From contig JAFRNP010000056.1 in assembly GCA_017430145.1 (NCBI GenBank), positions 1-46,497 of the forward strand: a stretch of DNA of 46,497 nt, written 5' to 3'. The number at the start of each line of letters is the position of its first letter. Within the stretch, counting starts at the first letter, position 1. Positions 43,489-46,497 of the stretch are shown here, in pieces. A model generated the notes under the pieces. It ran no database searches, was not told the DNA's origin, and saw nothing but the letters and a program-made list of their open reading frames with translations. The stretch is from Clostridia bacterium (GTDB lineage Bacteria; Bacillota; Clostridia; Oscillospirales; Acutalibacteraceae). Both the position numbers and the translations under genes were made by a program.

Positions 43489-43740
43489 TCAGCCGTCGCT
43501 GCCATCCAGAAGAGTTTCATAGGAAAGCTGCAGCGCCTTTGCAAAGTATTTCAGTTCTATATCTGTCACAAAACGCTGCCCGGATTCCACTCGTTGAATC
43601 GCATTCTTATCAATATTCAGCCCCAGCAACTGGAGTTTTTCCGCTAAAGCCCTTTGCGACAATTTCATTTCCTTCCTTTTTTCCGCAACAATACCGCCAC
43701 ATACATTATTCTTTCCGTCTCTCATTTTGTTAATAAACAT
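43489..43740 (-). CDS. XRE-family helix-turn-helix transcriptional regulator
   Basis: An 83-residue DNA-binding protein that is little more than an HTH_3/Cro-C1 domain: EMKLSQRALAEKLQLLG (first helix pair, about 24-40), NIDKNAIQRVESGQRFVTD (turn and recognition helix, about 42-60) and a closing LKYFAKALQLSYETLL. AAAGGAG stands 8 nt before the ATG. It is divergent from the WG-repeat gene, and a perfect palindrome lies between them, the usual arrangement for a regulator controlling itself and its neighbour. It has no sensor domain, so the signal must act directly or through a partner. Base composition is more AT-rich than the flanking rmuC/GH3 genes. Confidence 0.9.
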   Translation of the reverse strand: MFINKMRDGKNNVCGGIVAEKRKEMKLSQRALAEKLQLLGLNIDKNAIQRVESGQRFVTDIELKYFAKALQLSYETLLDGSDG

Positions 43741-43770
43741 CTATAATTCTCCTTTTTTGACATTTAGTGC

Positions 43771-43799
43771 TTGCCAACAAGAAAATTATATGTTATAAT
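43771..43799 (+). promoter_or_regulatory. Promoter of the WG-repeat gene
   Basis: TTGCCA, 17 nt, perfect TATAAT. Transcription would start at about 43806, inside the left arm of the palindrome. Confidence 0.85.
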
Positions 43800-43813
43800 C
43801 TCATCCGGATTGA
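43785..43813 (-). promoter_or_regulatory. Possible promoter of the XRE gene
   Basis: On the minus strand TCAATC, 17 nt, TATAAT. The -10 is perfect and the -35 poor; the -35 falls within the palindrome, so a repressor bound there would block it. Confidence 0.4.
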
Positions 43814-43837
43814 CATTCAGTAAATGTCAATCCGGAT
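43803..43837. promoter_or_regulatory. Palindromic operator candidate for the XRE regulator
   Basis: A perfect 15-bp inverted repeat (43803-43817 with 43823-43837) around a 5-bp centre; its core is TGACATTCAGTAAATGTCA. A related half-site, TGACATTTAGTG, occurs at 43758-43769. It overlaps the predicted transcription start of the WG-repeat gene and the -35 of the regulator gene. As RNA it could also fold into a strong leader hairpin. Confidence 0.75.
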
Positions 43838-43874
43838 TAAAAAAATGAAATTGTGAAAGAAAGAGAGGCAAAAA

Positions 43875-45512
43875 ATGGATACCCAGGAGAATAATAAGGA
43901 ACAGATTCAGACAAATTCACAAAAAAATCCGAACGAGAACGCAAATGAAAACATGAACGACGCGGGTGGGCAGACTGAGAATGCGCTTTCGGGAAGCACC
44001 GTTCCAATCTCACCGGATGAACCTGTCCCTCCGGAAGCTGATTCAGAGGATGCAATCAAAAACAATGTAAACATTATGGAAGAGCCTCCACAAAAGAAGA
44101 CAAAAAAGAAGCGTGTCATCATTCTTTTGTCCGTGTTTGCTGTTTTTGCGCTCGCCGTAATTGCCGGAATCCTTTACTTTGTTTTTTTTGGTGCACAAAA
44201 GCAAGACAAAAATGAGGATAATAAACTTTTCCAGGAAGAACTTATCTCTGTAAAAAAAGGGGATAAATGGGGATATGTAAACAATAAAGGTGAAATAATT
44301 ATTCCTTGCCAGTTTGATTTTGCAGGTTCTTTTTCCGAGGGTCTGGCAGCAGTCGAAGTCGACGGTGTTAATGGGTATATTGACAAAAACGGCAAATATG
44401 TTGTCAATCCGATTTACTCCGAAGCACAGAAACTAACCAACGGACTCGCATGCGTCGGGAGTACAGATAATTCCGGAAAGTATAAATACGGGTTCATAGA
44501 TAAAAGTGGAAAGCTTGTGATCACTGCGCAATATGATAATGCAATCGCATTCAATGAAAAAGGCTATTCAATTGTTGCGACCGGCGGACTTTGGGGCATC
44601 ATCGACAAAACCGGACAATACACCGCAAACCCGCAGTTTTCTACCTCACCTTTATTCGATTCTATGCTCTCACAGCTTGGCTTGAGCCACAACGACCGCG
44701 TCATTCCGGCAAGATCCTCAGAGAATGATAAAATGGGTTACATTGATATGACCGGCAAGTTTGTAATTCCCGCACAGTTTGATGCCGCCTACCCCTTATA
44801 TTTCAGCGGGAACGACAGAGGTATAATAGAAATCAACGACAAATATGGGCTGATCGACACCAAAGGCAATATGATCGTTAGCGCACTTTACGACAATATT
44901 AGCTTTTTGACAGACGGCTATTATTCTTATGATCAGAACGGTAAGTCCGGTCTCATGGATAAAAACGGAAAAATAATCACAACCCCTCAGTTTAATAACA
45001 TGAAATATTTTGAAGAGAAGCTGATCGGCGTCAGTATCGGCGAACATGGTGGATATATAGATTTCTCAGGTTCTTATGCTATCAATCCGAATTTTGAAGC
45101 AATCAGTCCGTTCAGCGCCGGGCTTGCAGCGGTAAAAACGGATGGGAAATACGGCTTTATCAATACCAAAGGCGAGCTTGTGATTCCGGCACAATTCGAC
45201 AGTTACATCAGTTTTTCGAAAGACGGATATGCGCCGGTGCAACAGAATGAAAAATGGGGGCTTATCAATAAAAAAGGAGAACAGACGCTGGATTATCTTT
45301 ATTATAAAATGAACGCACCCTATGACGACGGGTATATCATAGTCGCCGAAGAGGATAAAAAAATGTCGCTAATAAATATAACCGGAAATAAGATACTCTC
45401 CGATGTGGATGGGATTAACGGAACCGTATTTCATTTCTGTGCAAGAGATGACTGTTATAACGAAGTCGAGACGGGGAAATTATACTGCGAAATCCATTCG
45501 AAAAGCAGGTAA
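43875..45512 (+). CDS. Membrane-anchored WG-repeat protein with C-terminal zinc-like motif
   Basis: A 545-residue protein. Residues 1-70 are Asn/Gln/Glu-rich and disordered; a membrane helix spans about 81-106 after a KKTKKKR stop; the rest is built of WG (KWG) repeats such as KWGYVNNKGEIIIPCQFD, GYIDKNGKYVVNP, YGFIDKSGKLVITAQYD, WGIIDKTGQY and WGLINKKGEQ. These are thought to form a beta-propeller-like array. The C-terminus carries a CX4C-X10-CX2H motif (CARDDC, then YCEIH), likely zinc-binding. By topology rules the Lys-rich stop faces the cytosol, so the repeats would be outside the cell. The gene is clearly AT-richer than its surroundings. Its role is unknown; surface binding or sensing is a guess. 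AGAGAGG precedes the ATG. Confidence 0.85.
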   Translation: MDTQENNKEQIQTNSQKNPNENANENMNDAGGQTENALSGSTVPISPDEPVPPEADSEDAIKNNVNIMEEPPQKKTKKKRVIILLSVFAVFALAVIAGILYFVFFGAQKQDKNEDNKLFQEELISVKKGDKWGYVNNKGEIIIPCQFDFAGSFSEGLAAVEVDGVNGYIDKNGKYVVNPIYSEAQKLTNGLACVGSTDNSGKYKYGFIDKSGKLVITAQYDNAIAFNEKGYSIVATGGLWGIIDKTGQYTANPQFSTSPLFDSMLSQLGLSHNDRVIPARSSENDKMGYIDMTGKFVIPAQFDAAYPLYFSGNDRGIIEINDKYGLIDTKGNMIVSALYDNISFLTDGYYSYDQNGKSGLMDKNGKIITTPQFNNMKYFEEKLIGVSIGEHGGYIDFSGSYAINPNFEAISPFSAGLAAVKTDGKYGFINTKGELVIPAQFDSYISFSKDGYAPVQQNEKWGLINKKGEQTLDYLYYKMNAPYDDGYIIVAEEDKKMSLINITGNKILSDVDGINGTVFHFCARDDCYNEVETGKLYCEIHSKSR

Positions 45513-45574
45513 CACTTTTTGCTGATACGATAAACCGGAGAGACAACGAAACTGTTAACGGATAAAGAAAAAAA

Positions 45575-45607
45575 GAGATCTGCTATAAAAAGCGGATCTC
45601 AATTTTT
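45575..45607. terminator. Bidirectional terminator after the WG-repeat gene
   Basis: A 10-bp stem GAGATCTGCT/AGCGGATCTC with one G-U pair and a 6-nt loop. Plus strand ends AATTTTTT; the minus strand ends in TTTTTTT. It also serves the convergent gene at 45675. Confidence 0.85.
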
Positions 45608-45674
45608 TCAGCTTATTTCCGACCGGAGTCAATGTCGTCTTTTCAAATCCAAGTCTTGGTTTGCCAATTTTTAT

Positions 45675-46238
45675 TCAGCGGATGACGCCTTTGTTAACGA
45701 CCACGTTGTCCAGCGTCCACACGGGAGAAAGCACCTCGCAGGTGGTTTCCGGCTCAATGTACTGCCCTCCGGAGAATTCATACTTTTCGGCGGTCGTGTC
45801 GTCTACGGTAACAAACAGGTCGTCGGCGCGCAGGACGCCGGCCTTGAAGAAGATCTTGACAAGCTTATGCGCTTTCTTCTGGTAGATCTTATCCCGTTTT
45901 TTAACGTTCAGCTTTTTCTTGCCCTTGCCCCAGGTGATGAAGTCCCCGAAGGTCTCGCTGACCAGCCGCTTGTAGCCGTTATCCTCCTCGGAATCACGCA
46001 CCGCGTCCGTAAAAGCGGTAAAGACCTCCTCCTGCTTCTGGTTTTTGCCGACGGAGATCGAATAGACCGGTTCGAACATCCCGTTGAAATCCTGTACGTT
46101 CAGCCGGATCCCTTCCGCCATGATCTCTTTTTTTGTGGGCTTATCCCGATAAATGAACAATAAAACAGCCGCCGCTATGCCGCCGCCGAGCAGAAGCATA
46201 AACAGGACGAGCGGAACGATCTGACTCATAAACAGCAT
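45675..46238 (-). CDS. Membrane-anchored protein of unknown function
   Basis: A 187-residue protein with a hydrophobic N-terminus (about 3-30: FMSQIVPLVLFMLLLGGGIAAAVLLFIY) followed by a soluble, Lys- and Asp-rich domain of about 150 residues with mixed alpha/beta character. I do not recognise a family. I start at the ATG at 46238 because AAGGAG lies 9 nt upstream; an ATG 27 nt earlier lacks a site and falls before it. A fully consensus promoter lies upstream and a terminator is shared with the convergent WG-repeat gene. The N-terminal anchor with no cleavage site suggests a cytosol-facing or surface-facing domain tethered to the membrane. Confidence 0.8.
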   Translation of the reverse strand: MLFMSQIVPLVLFMLLLGGGIAAAVLLFIYRDKPTKKEIMAEGIRLNVQDFNGMFEPVYSISVGKNQKQEEVFTAFTDAVRDSEEDNGYKRLVSETFGDFITWGKGKKKLNVKKRDKIYQKKAHKLVKIFFKAGVLRADDLFVTVDDTTAEKYEFSGGQYIEPETTCEVLSPVWTLDNVVVNKGVIR

Positions 46239-46288
46239 AAATACCGTCTCCTTCTTAAAAAACACATAATAATCTGAGTATCACACCC

Positions 46289-46317
46289 ATTATAAACAAT
46301 TCGCGTTCTTTTGTCAA
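46289..46317 (-). promoter_or_regulatory. Consensus promoter of the unknown membrane protein gene
   Basis: On the minus strand perfect TTGACA, 17 nt, perfect TATAAT, about 45 nt from transcription start to the ATG. Confidence 0.92.
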
Positions 46318-46393
46318 CAAGTTATTGTATTCTTTTTTCGGAAAAGCGCAGAAAGCCGTAACAGTTCAGCCAGTGAAAGAAAACCACGAGTAT

Positions 46394-46464
46394 TCGTCAA
46401 GATGACGGAGGGAAAAAATTCGTCAAAATGACGGAAGAAGTTACAAAACACCGTCAAAATGACG
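46394..46464. repeat. Three copies of a CGTCA/TGACG palindrome
   Basis: CGTCAAGATGACG at 46394-46406 and CGTCAAAATGACG at 46420-46432 and 46452-46464. Each is a 5-bp inverted repeat around three bases; copy starts are 26 and 32 nt apart. They lie upstream of the promoter at 46289-46317. They could be protein-binding sites or remnants of a dispersed intergenic repeat. Confidence 0.7.
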
Positions 46465-46497
46465 AAATAAAAAAAGAGGGGAACTTGCCAAAAGAAG

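Noticed and set aside
46394-46464. CRISPR array
   Set aside because: The units are 13 bp, palindromic and irregularly spaced by 13-19 nt, too short for repeats and spacers, with no cas genes in view.

Overview
The window looks like a chromosomal segment of a moderately GC-rich (roughly 60% by eye) Gram-positive anaerobe of class Clostridia, most likely a gut Oscillospirales- or Christensenellales-type organism; I cannot name a species. The reasons are AAGGAGG-type ribosome binding sites, sigma-A promoters with 17-nt spacers, a spoVB-like/mazG/HU block, a recJ/relA/dtd/MBL/hemZ block, type I dockerins on secreted enzymes, and a zinc-type L28. No tRNA, rRNA, CRISPR array, integrase or transposase was seen.

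Layout. 1-200: end of an unknown gene and its terminator. 357-4359 (minus): a translationally coupled trio (LCAT-like alpha/beta-hydrolase lacking the usual nucleophile, ABC ATPase with a long disordered N-terminus, six-helix permease), a terminator, then a cyclase-family gene. 4574-11575 (plus): a single 7-kb gene for a cyclic beta-1,2-glucan synthase-like enzyme (GT84, glucoamylase-like, GH94). 11757-14998: two secreted proteins carrying dockerins, an M23 peptidase and a serine beta-lactamase-fold hydrolase, each with its own promoter. 15111-19499: pgk, tpiA, gpmI and a glycerophosphodiesterase gene. 19500-20009: non-coding, with a MITE-like inverted-repeat element. 20010-22762: a DUF2804 protein and a GPH-family sugar symporter.

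22964-33320 is one compact minus-strand block: recJ, relA, a PspC-domain gene, dtd, an MBL hydrolase, hemZ, a SpoVB/MurJ-type flippase, mazG and HU, covering stringent response, DNA repair, translation quality control, envelope and nucleoid functions. A promoter facing away from it drives an intracellular sialidase plus a GH123-like/DUF4091 glycosidase (33498-36068), which together suggest use of sialylated, GalNAc-containing host glycans. Then come rpmB, a DUF1015 gene and a peptide-binding lipoprotein gene broken by one in-frame stop (36181-39333, minus), and rmuC with a GH3 beta-glucosidase (39588-43415, plus).

43489-45512 differs from its surroundings. It is AT-richer and holds a small XRE regulator divergent from a membrane-anchored WG-repeat protein, with a perfect 15-bp palindrome between them at the WG gene's predicted transcription start. 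It reads as a transferred, self-regulated module and is the best candidate here for something undescribed. The window ends with a short membrane-anchored unknown protein and three copies of a CGTCA/TGACG palindrome.
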